Shown here one piece after another: positions 17,610 to 26,514 of a stretch of DNA of 64,000 bases; position 1 is the first letter of the stretch; each line of letters opens with the position of its first letter. The stretch comes from Chryseobacterium aahli (GTDB lineage: Bacteria; Bacteroidota; Bacteroidia; Flavobacteriales; Weeksellaceae), in contig NZ_JALDNB010000002.1 of the NCBI RefSeq assembly GCF_022699665.1, forward strand, positions 434,001 through 498,000, in the 5' to 3' direction. Position numbers and translations under genes: made by a program. Under the pieces are notes generated by a model. It saw only the letters and a program-made list of their open reading frames with translations, was not told where the DNA came from and did not search any database.

Positions 17610-18896
17610 ATGAAAAAACTATTCTTCATACTAATATTAAATCTCTTTCCCGCTCAGCAAAGCTGGACACTTCAGGAAAGCTTGAATTACGCAGCTAAAA
17701 ATCATCCACTGATTAAGCAGGCTACTGTAAATATTCAAAAAAATGAACGTCAGATTTCTGCCGCAAAAGGAATGCTGCTGCCGTCAATAGAAGCGGGACT
17801 TAATCATAATTATAATTTCGGATTAGGTATTAATCAAAGCAATAACCAAAGAGAAGCCATTAATACCCAATACGACAATGTATACGCACAAGCCAACTGG
17901 GAATTGTTGAACTGGCGAAATTACCTCAATATTTCATTGTCTAAAATCAATAAAGAGAGCTCAATCTATAAAATGAAACAGACTCAGAATGAAGTAAAAC
18001 TGAATGTTATTCAAATGTTTTTCAGTTATCAAAACAGCAAAAGCTGGCTCGAAGTTCTGGAAACTCAAATCTCAGGAATCGAGGATCAGATTAAACGTAC
18101 CGAAAAAGAGGTTGAGATAGGAAACCGCCCGAAAAGCGATGTGTATGACATCAAAGCCAACCTCGGAACGCTGCAGGAACAGTGGGTTTCTGCCAAAAAC
18201 TCACGGGATCTTTCTAAAATAAATTTATTGAATGCTTTGGCAATAAGCGATGACTCTATCGAATTTCAAATGGATGAGGAAAATCTGGCTTCCTTTAATT
18301 TTGATGACCCCGAATTCGTAAGAACTCTTTTGGAGAAAAATCCGGCGTACAAAACGGTAATTGCAGATACGAAAGCAGCAGAAAAAAATATAAGTATTAC
18401 CAGATCTGCCTATTTACCAACAATCAACGGGTTATACAACTGGTCAAGTTTTTATAGTAAAACCTTAGGCGAGCCTGCAGATTTGTTCTCTGATCAATTT
18501 AAAAGAAATAAGAGTCAACAGGTTGCTTTCGGGCTTTCTATTCCTGTATTTAATAAATTACAGGTTAAAAATAATGTTGAAATCGCAAAATTGAATGTCA
18601 TTAATTATAACTACGAGAAGGAAATTGTCATCAATAATCTCACAAAAAGCATTAATTCTATAAAAGTACAGTTTAAGAATTCTGAAGAAAAATATACACT
18701 GCTGAAATCGAATTTTGAAAACCAAAGATTATCTTTCCAAAAGTCTGAAGAAAAATACAAAGAAGGATTGATGGATGCATATACCTTTTTTGTGGTAAGA
18801 AATAACTGGCTTCAGGCAAATTATAATCTGATCAGCAGTAAAAATGAAGTGATGCAGCAAACTGAATTGCTAAAGGTCTTACAATCTGATTTGTAA
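17610..18896 (+). CDS. TolC-family outer-membrane efflux protein
   Basis: A 428-residue outer-membrane factor with a short signal (MKKLFFILILNLFPAQQS). Two repeats of long helical hairpins, typical of TolC, are visible at about 20-210 and 225-428. Conserved features include LNYAAKNHPLIKQA near the start and the central LPTINGLYNW strand region. It should form the exit duct for the ABC system encoded just upstream, completing an adaptor, ATPase, permease and duct set. Confidence 0.9.
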   Translation: MKKLFFILILNLFPAQQSWTLQESLNYAAKNHPLIKQATVNIQKNERQISAAKGMLLPSIEAGLNHNYNFGLGINQSNNQREAINTQYDNVYAQANWELLNWRNYLNISLSKINKESSIYKMKQTQNEVKLNVIQMFFSYQNSKSWLEVLETQISGIEDQIKRTEKEVEIGNRPKSDVYDIKANLGTLQEQWVSAKNSRDLSKINLLNALAISDDSIEFQMDEENLASFNFDDPEFVRTLLEKNPAYKTVIADTKAAEKNISITRSAYLPTINGLYNWSSFYSKTLGEPADLFSDQFKRNKSQQVAFGLSIPVFNKLQVKNNVEIAKLNVINYNYEKEIVINNLTKSINSIKVQFKNSEEKYTLLKSNFENQRLSFQKSEEKYKEGLMDAYTFFVVRNNWLQANYNLISSKNEVMQQTELLKVLQSDL

Positions 18897-19047
18897 AACA
18901 CAAAAACGTCAATTCGTTACCAAAACCACAGATGATGATTGGTATTTCTAGTAGATTTTAATAACCTTAAAAATTATTTCACCATCAAAAGTACGCTCAA
19001 TAATATACAAATATTGATTATATTCGCAGTATTATTAACCATTTAAA

Positions 19048-19410
19048 ATGAAGAAGAAAGTTGTACTTGTACAAGATAATAAAGATATCCTTCAAATAAT
19101 GGATCAGGTGCTGGAGGAAGAAGGATTTGATGTGACCGGATCTTTGACCACAGACCCCATAAAGAATATTGATAAAATAGATCCGGATATTGTAATTGTA
19201 GATGATCACATAAAAGGTTCTGTAAAAGGTTCGCAGGTTATCAAAGAATTAAAATCTGATCCTGATACTGAAGAAATACCTGCTGTTCTTACGTCGACAT
19301 CTAATAATATTGCTTCCGAGGCGGCAGAATGTCTGGCTGATGACTTTATTGGCAAACCATTTGGAATTGATGACATGATTGATGTCGTTAAAAAAAATAC
19401 GGATTCTTAA
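19048..19410 (+). CDS. Single-domain response regulator, divergent receiver
   Basis: A 120-residue receiver with no output domain. The acidic start reads VQDNKD instead of the common DD or ED pair, the phospho-acceptor is in IVIVDDHIKG near residue 54, the Thr/Ser switch is in LTSTS near 84 and the Lys is in GKPFG near 105. It follows the general plan of the protein at 2010, and both end in a KPFxIDD stretch. No kinase gene is next to it. It is probably a phosphorelay shuttle or a protein-binding switch. Confidence 0.85.
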   Translation: MKKKVVLVQDNKDILQIMDQVLEEEGFDVTGSLTTDPIKNIDKIDPDIVIVDDHIKGSVKGSQVIKELKSDPDTEEIPAVLTSTSNNIASEAAECLADDFIGKPFGIDDMIDVVKKNTDS

Positions 19411-19578
19411 TTATTGTAATGATTTTTTTGTCTTTTAATTAAAGAAAAATAAGACTTTCATAGAATAATTTAGATCAATTCTCAACATCTTTTTAGAGCA
19501 AAGTTCCAACAGCTATTTTCATGTTTTATTTTTTTTAATTTAAAATTCTATTGGCATTCTTTCACAATTTTATAAACC

Positions 19579-19586
19579 TATATTTG
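19579..19586 (+). promoter_or_regulatory. TAnnTTTG promoter box
   Basis: TATATTTG lies 34 bases before the ATG at 19620, so transcription would start about 27 bases before the gene. A TTG at 19551-19553 is 25 bases upstream, longer than usual. Confidence 0.5.
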
Positions 19587-19619
19587 TAATCAACTGCAAT
19601 TTTTAATCGATAAAAAGCT

Positions 19620-19835
19620 ATGGACTCAGTAGAAATGGAAAACCAAATACTTCTGTTAGTAAGAAAAAAACACGAGGAAACCGGTGGAAATAATGGGAAC
19701 TTTTTCGGAGACTTTGATCATATCCTGAATCTCCCAATTGCTGAGAGAAATGCATTCCTGCAAAACATGGTGAACAGAAAACTGATCGTCATTCGTGAAG
19801 GTGGAAACGCCAGAATGATTATGCTACCGAAGTAA
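19620..19835 (+). CDS. Small conserved-looking unknown protein (71 aa)
   Basis: A soluble 71-residue protein with no signal or membrane segment. The middle (HILNLPIAERNAFLQNMVNRKL) is helical and the end (IVIREGGNARMIMLPK) reads as a beta hairpin. This resembles a small winged-helix fold, but no DNA-binding motif can be claimed. A TAnnTTTG box at 19579 supports expression as a single gene. I do not recognise the family. Confidence 0.6.
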   Translation: MDSVEMENQILLLVRKKHEETGGNNGNFFGDFDHILNLPIAERNAFLQNMVNRKLIVIREGGNARMIMLPK

Positions 19836-19982
19836 ATTTCCATACAGTTTTCCAACCCAAATCTTTATAATTATTTGCAAGCCAAATAACTCCCTTCATA
19901 CTCTCCTACTGCAACGTTTTTTTATTTTGGAGACAAAAGTTTAATGATTAACTTTACATTTCACCGAGTTAATCTTTATCCT

Positions 19983-20387
19983 ATGAAAAAAATAGTACTT
20001 TTTCTTTTAATGACTTTTGTTTTCACAGCTTGCGGCGAAGAATGCTATAATGCTCCTATGCCGATTGTTTTTGAATTCGTTGATGCCGATGACAAAAACC
20101 TGATCACCAATGGAACTCTTGATCCCTTTTCAATCAGTGACGAAAATAAAGTCGGGGTAACGCTTACAAAAACAGATGACGGAAAAGTTATCTTAGAAAA
20201 TGTGGGTGCTTACAATGGTACAAAAAACTATACTTTTTATTCTTCACTTAAGGTGTTTAATTTTTCAATAGAATCGTCAGAATTCAAAGGTGGTTGTGAT
20301 GGTTACCAAATTAATAAATTAACCTTTAAAGGTGTGGGTATTGATGTAAAAGACGAAAAAGGACATTATAAAATTGTTTTTCAATAA
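19983..20387 (+). CDS. Small unknown lipoprotein
   Basis: A 134-residue lipoprotein with signal MKKIVLFLLMTFVFTAC and lipobox FTAC. The mature part has an early Cys-rich start (CGEECYN), an immunoglobulin-like beta pattern and one more Cys in FKGGCDGYQ. An ATG at 19944 in the same frame exists, but 19983 places the signal at the true N terminus. It is likely anchored in the envelope. No function is recognised. Confidence 0.7.
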   Translation: MKKIVLFLLMTFVFTACGEECYNAPMPIVFEFVDADDKNLITNGTLDPFSISDENKVGVTLTKTDDGKVILENVGAYNGTKNYTFYSSLKVFNFSIESSEFKGGCDGYQINKLTFKGVGIDVKDEKGHYKIVFQ

Positions 20388-20446
20388 TGTAAATGATTTC
20401 ATTTTTTCAAAGAACATCCATTGTTTCTTTTCTGAAATCAGTGGTA

Positions 20447-20740
20447 TTATAAGTGTTCTTCTGGCAATGGAAGATTATTTTTTTTCATAAATTCAAGTAA
20501 ATCTTTATACTTTTCTTCATAATCCCCACCACTACATTGATCAGAAATACTACAAACATCCGAAGGTTTTATATCTAAAATTTTTGAAATTTTGGTAAGT
20601 ATTTCAAGATTAATTTTCACTTTTGAGTTTTCGATATCAGAATATGCTTTTTGAGAAATTCCCATCTCAAATGCCATGTATTCTTGCGTTAAATCACGAT
20701 CTCTTCTGATTTTTCTGATATTCTGCCCACACACTTTCAT
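20447..20740 (-). CDS. XRE-family transcriptional regulator
   Basis: A 97-residue DNA-binding protein. The helix-turn-helix spans about residues 5-60 (NIRKIRRDRDLTQEYMAFEM, then GISQKAYSDIENSKVKI). A short helical tail (YEEKYKDLLEFMKKN) could dimerise. The longer frame begins with TTG at 20800 inside a TAnnTTTG promoter box, so the ATG at 20740 is the sound start. It is divergent from ccoNO and might control it, but no operator was recognised. Confidence 0.82.
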   Translation of the reverse strand: MKVCGQNIRKIRRDRDLTQEYMAFEMGISQKAYSDIENSKVKINLEILTKISKILDIKPSDVCSISDQCSGGDYEEKYKDLLEFMKKNNLPLPEEHL

Positions 20741-20797
20741 CCCGTTTATCTTTAGTAGTTTTTGGTATATTTTAGAAGCTAAGCTAATAGTCTCTAC

Positions 20798-20805
20798 CAA
20801 AGTTA
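20798..20805 (-). promoter_or_regulatory. TAnnTTTG box of the XRE regulator
   Basis: Read on the minus strand the box is TAACTTTG, 58 bases before the ATG at 20740. It rules out the longer TTG start. On the plus strand TACCTTTG at 20811-20818 could serve the divergent ccoNO gene, with a leader of about 100 bases. Confidence 0.5.
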
Positions 20806-20923
20806 CTCATTACCTTTGAAAAAACATTAGACACGTAACATGATATTTATTTTTACTTCGGCAAAGCCTTTATTTAAAGTGTTTTCTAGGAAATAAAATC
20901 ATTCTTTACAACAAACAGGAATT

Positions 20924-23203
20924 ATGGAGACGCAAAAATTTCACTATGACAATAATATTGTCAGGGCATTCCTCTATGCCACTATCGTATTCGGAATTAT
21001 TGGTTTTATTTTAGGATTAACAGCCGCTTTAATGCTGTTTTATCCGGAATTGCCAGAATTTTTATTCGGAACTGATGATACAACTATCCAAAGTTTAAGA
21101 AGCGGAAACATTCAGGGGCTGATTAATTCGCAGGGAGCTTTAGGCTTTGGAAGAATCAGAATGCTTCATACGAGTGCTGTTATTTTTGCTTTTGTGTGTA
21201 ATTCTTTCTTTTGCGGTGCATATTACAGTATGCAGAGACTTCTGAAAACCAGAATGTACAGCGATACGCTTTCCTGGATTCATTTCTGGTCTTGGCAAAT
21301 TATGATTATTGCCGTTGTGATTACATTTTTAATGGGAATCAACACTTCAAAAGAGTATGCTGAGCACGAATGGCCGATTGATATTTTGATCACATTCTCT
21401 TGGGTTATTTTCGGAATCAATATGTTTGGAACGATTGCCAAAAGAAGAGTGCGTCATTTATATGTAGCGATTTGGTTCTATATTGCCACGTGGATTGCTG
21501 TTGCCATGCTGCATATCTTCAATAATCTTGAAGTTCCGTTATCATTCACAAGCTGGAAGTCTTATTCTGCCTACGCAGGAGTAAAAGATGCTTTGGTACA
21601 GTGGTGGTACGGTCATAATGCAGTGGCATTCGTATTAACAACACCGGTTTTAGGTTTAATGTATTACTTTATGCCAAAAGCTGCCAACAGACCTGTATTT
21701 TCTTACAAATTATCAATCATTCACTTTTGGTCATTGATCTTCGTTTACCTTTGGGCAGGGCCTCACCATCTTCAGTACACTGCTTTACCGGCTTGGGCTC
21801 AGGCGGTGGGAACTGGTTTTTCAATCATGTTGATTGCACCATCTTGGGGTGGAATGCTGAACGGGCTATTAACCTTAAGAGGTGCTTGGGATAAAGTAAG
21901 AGAAAATCCTATTCTTAAATTTTTCGTAGTTGCAATTACCTGTTACGGAATGGCCACTTTCGAAGGACCGCTTTTAGCAACAAAATCTTTAAACAAAATC
22001 GGGCATTATACAGACTGGGTTATCGGTCACGTACATTTAGGAGCTTTAGGATGGAATGGTTTTATGGCATTCGGAGTGGTTTACTACTTGGTACCGATCA
22101 TGTGGAGAACCGAAATTTGGTCTAAAAAACTCGCCAATTGGCACTTCTGGTTGGGAACATTAGGAATTATTTTCTATGCCGTACCAATGTATATTGCAGG
22201 ATTTACCCAAGGTTTGATGTGGAAACAATTTAATCCGGACGGAACCTTATTATGGAAAAACTGGCTAGATACGGTGACTGCAATTATTCCTTATTTTAAA
22301 TTAAGATTCTTAGGCGGATTATTTTATTTGAGTGGAGCTATTTTAATGGTCGTTAATGTTTTTAAAACCATCAAAGCAGGTTTATTTCAAAAAGAAGTTC
22401 CAGCAGAAGCACCAGCTTTGGCCAATGTAGGAAGTGCAAGAAAAGAAGGCGAAGGCGTACATCTTTGGCTCGAAAGAACTCCTCACCTCCTATCCATATT
22501 AGCATTTGTTGCCATTGCAATCGGTGGTTTGGTAGAAATCGTTCCTACACTCACGGTAAAGAGTAATTTACCCCAAATATCAGCAGTAAAACCCTATACT
22601 CCACTTGAATTGGAAGGCAGAGATTTATACATAAGAGAAGGCTGTAATTCTTGCCACTCTCAAATGATAAGACCCTTCCGAGATGAGGTAATGAGATTTG
22701 ACGGTAAAAACGGACAGTATTCCAAAGCAGGAGAATTCGTTTATGACAGACCATTTTTATGGGGATCAAAAAGAACAGGTCCAGATTTGCATCGTGAAGG
22801 CGACAGAAATCCTGATTCATGGCACTTCAAGCACATGTACAACCCAAGAATTACATCAGCAGGTTCAATCATGCCACGTTTCCCTTGGCTGATTACCAAT
22901 AAACTAGATCGTTCACAAATGGTTGACAAGATAAAGTTAATGAAAAACACTTTTGACATTCCTTACACAAAAGCTCAAATCGATTCTGCAGATCAATGGG
23001 CAAATAATCAATCTGCAGCGATTGTCAAGCGAATTTATTCTGAAGCAGCTGATGTAAAAGATCAAATGGAAGAAGAAAAAACCGCCAAAGGAAATACATT
23101 TGTTCCACTTGAGCAAAGAGAAATTATCGCTATGATTGCGTATTTGCAAAGATTAGGAACAGACATCAAAACAACCGACATCAAAACGGCAAGCGTAAAA
23201 TAA
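20924..23203 (+). CDS. ccoNO: Fused cbb3-type cytochrome c oxidase subunits I and II (CcoNO)
   Basis: A 759-residue fusion of the catalytic haem-copper subunit CcoN (about 1-490) and the monohaem cytochrome c subunit CcoO (about 520-759). CcoN shows many membrane helices and the metal-ligand histidines in HTSAVIF, GHNAVAF, GPHHLQY and GHVHLGALGWNG. CcoO has one membrane helix and a haem site CNSCHSQ near 575. The fusion is usual in Bacteroidota. It is the terminal oxidase for low-oxygen respiration, reducing oxygen and pumping protons. The gene starts the ccoNO-ccoP pair, and no assembly genes (ccoS, ccoG, ccoH, ccoI) are nearby. Confidence 0.95.
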   Translation: METQKFHYDNNIVRAFLYATIVFGIIGFILGLTAALMLFYPELPEFLFGTDDTTIQSLRSGNIQGLINSQGALGFGRIRMLHTSAVIFAFVCNSFFCGAYYSMQRLLKTRMYSDTLSWIHFWSWQIMIIAVVITFLMGINTSKEYAEHEWPIDILITFSWVIFGINMFGTIAKRRVRHLYVAIWFYIATWIAVAMLHIFNNLEVPLSFTSWKSYSAYAGVKDALVQWWYGHNAVAFVLTTPVLGLMYYFMPKAANRPVFSYKLSIIHFWSLIFVYLWAGPHHLQYTALPAWAQAVGTGFSIMLIAPSWGGMLNGLLTLRGAWDKVRENPILKFFVVAITCYGMATFEGPLLATKSLNKIGHYTDWVIGHVHLGALGWNGFMAFGVVYYLVPIMWRTEIWSKKLANWHFWLGTLGIIFYAVPMYIAGFTQGLMWKQFNPDGTLLWKNWLDTVTAIIPYFKLRFLGGLFYLSGAILMVVNVFKTIKAGLFQKEVPAEAPALANVGSARKEGEGVHLWLERTPHLLSILAFVAIAIGGLVEIVPTLTVKSNLPQISAVKPYTPLELEGRDLYIREGCNSCHSQMIRPFRDEVMRFDGKNGQYSKAGEFVYDRPFLWGSKRTGPDLHREGDRNPDSWHFKHMYNPRITSAGSIMPRFPWLITNKLDRSQMVDKIKLMKNTFDIPYTKAQIDSADQWANNQSAAIVKRIYSEAADVKDQMEEEKTAKGNTFVPLEQREIIAMIAYLQRLGTDIKTTDIKTASVK

Positions 23204-23227
23204 TGAATCGTAAAAATTTTAATTAAA

Positions 23228-24103
23228 ATGAAAACGAGAACCCCAATATCAATATACATCGCAGTAACATTAGGATTTACCTTTATGGCATTCGAGATGT
23301 TCGCATCAGATTCCGGTTACTTTACTTCACCATTTTTCTGGGCATTGCTTGTGATTGTTGTCATTCTGCTTTTCATCATGCATTCTATCGGAGATTTAGT
23401 AGAAAACGAAAATTTTAACAAGCTATCAGATGATGAGAAAAAGGAATATTTAACAGAAAAATCAACACCTTATTTTCAGAAACTTTGGAACTCTGCCTTT
23501 AAAAAACAATCTCAGACTGAGGAAAAAGACCTTCTTATCGACCACGGTTTCGACGGAATCACAGAGCTAGACAACTCTTTACCCAAATGGTGGATTGGTC
23601 TTTTCTATTTCGGAATTGTCTTCTGCGTCGTCTACATCATTGCATTTGCATTCACAGATTATGCTCATCCTGATGCCGAATATGACAAAGAAACCAAAAC
23701 CATGCTTGCATCAATCGCAGAATATGAAAAAACTACCCCGCAAATTGATATAGAAACCGCAAAATATAATGCTGATAATATTGCAGAAGGTGAACAGATT
23801 TTCAAAACCAATTGCGTATCGTGTCATTCAGATTCAGGAAAAGGCGGAATTGGCCCCAATCTAACCGATACTTATTGGATCAATATTAAAGAAAAAAGTC
23901 TTTTCAAAAATGTATTCTGGATGCTTGAAAATGGTTCGCCCAATAATCCTACCATGCGGCCATTCATCAAAGATGGTACAATAACAGGACGAGAAGCAGA
24001 GAAAGTTGCAGCTTACATTTACCACATCAATCAGGAAAAATCACCAATTACCGAAGCTTTGGGTGGTGCGGCACCTCAAGGTAAAGCAGCCAATTGGGAG
24101 TAG
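23228..24103 (+). CDS. ccoP: cbb3-type cytochrome c oxidase subunit CcoP, single-haem form
   Basis: A 291-residue cytochrome c subunit that passes electrons to the oxidase. Two N-terminal membrane helices (about 8-55) are followed by a linker and the family motif PKWWIGLFYFGIVF near 125 with a third helix. A single cytochrome c domain has CVSCHSD near 197 and a Met ligand in NPTMRPF near 240. Proteobacterial CcoP usually has two haems, so this is a one-haem form. It follows ccoNO by 24 bases and should be cotranscribed. Confidence 0.92.
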   Translation: MKTRTPISIYIAVTLGFTFMAFEMFASDSGYFTSPFFWALLVIVVILLFIMHSIGDLVENENFNKLSDDEKKEYLTEKSTPYFQKLWNSAFKKQSQTEEKDLLIDHGFDGITELDNSLPKWWIGLFYFGIVFCVVYIIAFAFTDYAHPDAEYDKETKTMLASIAEYEKTTPQIDIETAKYNADNIAEGEQIFKTNCVSCHSDSGKGGIGPNLTDTYWINIKEKSLFKNVFWMLENGSPNNPTMRPFIKDGTITGREAEKVAAYIYHINQEKSPITEALGGAAPQGKAANWE

Positions 24104-24264
24104 TATGTCTCGTCAAATTTATAAATCAATAATTAAGAAGATATTGCCTTTGTCTTAGTTTACAAAATTTCTAAACTATTCACTTTTTCCATCTCAATGA
24201 GTTTGCTTTGACAAGGGCATTTTTTAAAACTCTACAAACAATTTCACTTTATTTATTAAAAAAA

Positions 24265-26037
24265 ATGAATATCAAACCTATACACAACTTCCATATTCCT
24301 GTGATGGGATTAGCTTACACTATCGATACCCCTATTCGTCTGGCTCATTTAGGAATATCATCTGTGATTTCTATTATTGATGATGAGATTATCGAAAAAA
24401 TGAGAAGCTTTTACAGTGAGAAGTTTAATATAAAATACAAGGCAATTTCAACAAAGACCTATGATTACCGCTGTGAAAGAATAACAGCATATCTTAACAT
24501 GGTAGATGATATTGTCAATAATAAATTTCAAGCTTTCAAAAAAGATCTTATAAGCAATATAGTTACCCTGAAAAACTTTATTGCCATACTTCCCAATACC
24601 TCATTAATAAAAGCACAATTGCAGCAATTTATTTCGAGCAAAGGAGATCAAATGGCAGATTTAAAAAACTATGTAAACAAACACCTTTCTCCTGGCAGCA
24701 TTGACGTTAACATTATGACTAAAGTCGACAAGGAAAATTTTCTCAAAAATGAACAGCTGCCTAATATCTACAATGATGCTCACTCATCTCTGCGTGGTTT
24801 TGCAAAAAGTAAGTTATCTTCTTCAATGGTACTTTCTGCCGGTTTTAATCCTAAATTATACAGTTATATAGAACAATTTGAGGATTTTTATCCTGACAAT
24901 AACGATTATCTCAAGAAGCAAATCATTATCAAGGTCAGCGATTTCAGATCTGCTATGATTCAAGGTAACTTTTTGGCGAAAAAGGGTTTGTGGGTCAGTG
25001 AATACAGAATCGAATCAGGATTAAACTGTGGCGGACATGCATTTGCTTCAGATGGCTTTTTATTGGGTCCTATTTTAGAAGAATTCAAGCAAAGAAAACA
25101 TGAGCTGATTGAGTCTGCTTTTACTTTAATGGTGTCGTCACTTCAAAATAAAAACAAACATATTCCCAGCAAACCGTCTTTAATGAAAATTACGGTACAA
25201 GGAGGAGTGGGAACTGCTGAAGAACATCTATTTCTTTTAGAAAATTATAATATTGATAGTGTAGGCTGGGGTTCACCGTTTTTACTGGTTCCGGAAGCAA
25301 CGTCTGTAGATTTTGAAACCCGAAAACTATTAGCAATGTCAAAAGAGAATGATTTTTACCTTAGTAATATATCGCCATTAGGAGTTCCATTTAACACAGT
25401 AAGAGGTTCATCCAATGAAATTCTCAGGAAATCAAAAAAGAATTATGGCAGCTCTTGTCCTAAAAAATTATTGGCTTTAAATAAAGAATATTCACCTAAA
25501 GGCATTTGTACAGCATCTAAAAAGTTTCAGAATTTAAAGCTTGATGAGCTGTTGAAAACTAAAGATATTAAGAATTCACAAGAATTTTCAAAAGAAAAAG
25601 AGGAAATTATAGAGAAATCATGCTTATGTGTAGGTCTCGCAAATGCGGCTTACTTAGAACACGGAATCGAAATAAAAGGTGAAAAACAAGGAGTAGTTAT
25701 TTGCCCCGGGCCTAATCTTGCTTATTTCGACAGTGAAGTGACTCTTTCACAAATGATACAGCATATTTATGGAAATGGTAATATCCTTTCATCCTCTTAT
25801 CGTCCAAATATGTTTGTCAACGAATTAAAAATGTACGTAGATTACTTTAAAAAGCATATCTCAAAACTATCTGAAACAAATTTAACGGAACAAAAAAAAT
25901 GGAATTATTTTAAACAAAATATACTGAATGGGATTGCTTATTATGATGAGATGTTTAAAAATTTATCATTTTTCAGACCACAAGCTGAGACTATTGCTGC
26001 TGAACTTCAAAAATATAAATTATTGTTATTGGAATAA
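24265..26037 (+). CDS. Large unknown protein with probable FMN TIM-barrel (nitronate monooxygenase/enoyl reductase-like) core
   Basis: A 590-residue soluble protein with no signal. The start HIPVMGLAYTIDTPIRLAHL and the later stretches LNCGGHAFASDGFLLG (near 252) and VQGGVGTAEEHLFLL followed by VGWGSPFLLVPEA (near 312-345) recall the substrate loop and FMN-phosphate loops of the nitronate monooxygenase/FabK/PfaD group. An insert of about 150 helical residues separates the first strand from these loops. The last third has five cysteines in SCPKK, GICTAS, SCLCVG and ICPGPN, which may bind metal or an Fe-S cluster. An in-frame TTG at 24208 gives an unlikely hydrophobic extension, so the ATG at 24265 is chosen. 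The function is unknown and the fold is inferred from motifs only. Confidence 0.55.
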   Translation: MNIKPIHNFHIPVMGLAYTIDTPIRLAHLGISSVISIIDDEIIEKMRSFYSEKFNIKYKAISTKTYDYRCERITAYLNMVDDIVNNKFQAFKKDLISNIVTLKNFIAILPNTSLIKAQLQQFISSKGDQMADLKNYVNKHLSPGSIDVNIMTKVDKENFLKNEQLPNIYNDAHSSLRGFAKSKLSSSMVLSAGFNPKLYSYIEQFEDFYPDNNDYLKKQIIIKVSDFRSAMIQGNFLAKKGLWVSEYRIESGLNCGGHAFASDGFLLGPILEEFKQRKHELIESAFTLMVSSLQNKNKHIPSKPSLMKITVQGGVGTAEEHLFLLENYNIDSVGWGSPFLLVPEATSVDFETRKLLAMSKENDFYLSNISPLGVPFNTVRGSSNEILRKSKKNYGSSCPKKLLALNKEYSPKGICTASKKFQNLKLDELLKTKDIKNSQEFSKEKEEIIEKSCLCVGLANAAYLEHGIEIKGEKQGVVICPGPNLAYFDSEVTLSQMIQHIYGNGNILSSSYRPNMFVNELKMYVDYFKKHISKLSETNLTEQKKWNYFKQNILNGIAYYDEMFKNLSFFRPQAETIAAELQKYKLLLLE

Positions 26038-26054
26038 AACATTGTCATAACAAT

Positions 26055-26250
26055 TTCCTTTTACTTATTAGTTTTTATTTTGGTATTCGTGATGTGCTTC
26101 GCAATTCCGCTCATACTTCGGGTAATGTTTTTTCCAGTTATTGACGAAAATAACCTTTCTGTCAAACAGATCAATGACCGTAATAAGGTACAACCAAACC
26201 AGACCTGTATGGATATAGATAATATCTGACACCCAGACCTATTTGCTGTT
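26055..26250 (-). pseudogene. Decayed fragment of a DDE transposase (IS3-like integrase core)
   Basis: On the minus strand one frame gives VWVSDIIYIHTG after an in-frame stop, and a shifted frame then gives WLYLITVIDLFDRKVIF. Together these match the hallmark of IS3-type integrase cores (WVxDITYI, then GWLYLxxVIDLFxRK). A stop, a frameshift and the missing rest of the gene show it is dead. The tail (NNWKKHYPKYE and onward to a stop near 26070) does not look like the normal continuation. No inverted ends were found. Confidence 0.5.
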
Positions 26251-26514
26251 TTTAACCTAAAAATTCTAATTCATATAATTCTCTACAACAGGGTATCGGT
26301 GAGAAGAAACCTAACGAAGTGGTTCGGCGTAGCTAATTGGTGGTTTTTTTAAATTTTTTCTTCACAATACTTCTCAGGTTGCAAAAAAAGGGCGTGAGGT
26401 ACTTATTCCCTTTGCTTTCAATTCTCTGGCCGTGCAGGGACTTCCATATTGATGGAGGTTAAATAATAGAAATACTGTTTACTTTAGAAAGCCTTAAAAT
26501 TTCTTAAATAAATT
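26251..26514. other. Non-coding stretch with a piece of a dispersed repeat
   Basis: No gene is seen. The bases around 26306-26331 (GAAACCTAACGAAGTGGTTC) are the reverse complement of bases near 48920-48942. This marks a shared repeat fragment. The remainder is AT-rich with no recognised feature. Confidence 0.5.

Noticed and set aside
26038..26514. Intact insertion sequence
   Set aside because: Only a short transposase core with a stop and a frameshift was found, with no terminal inverted repeats or target duplication.
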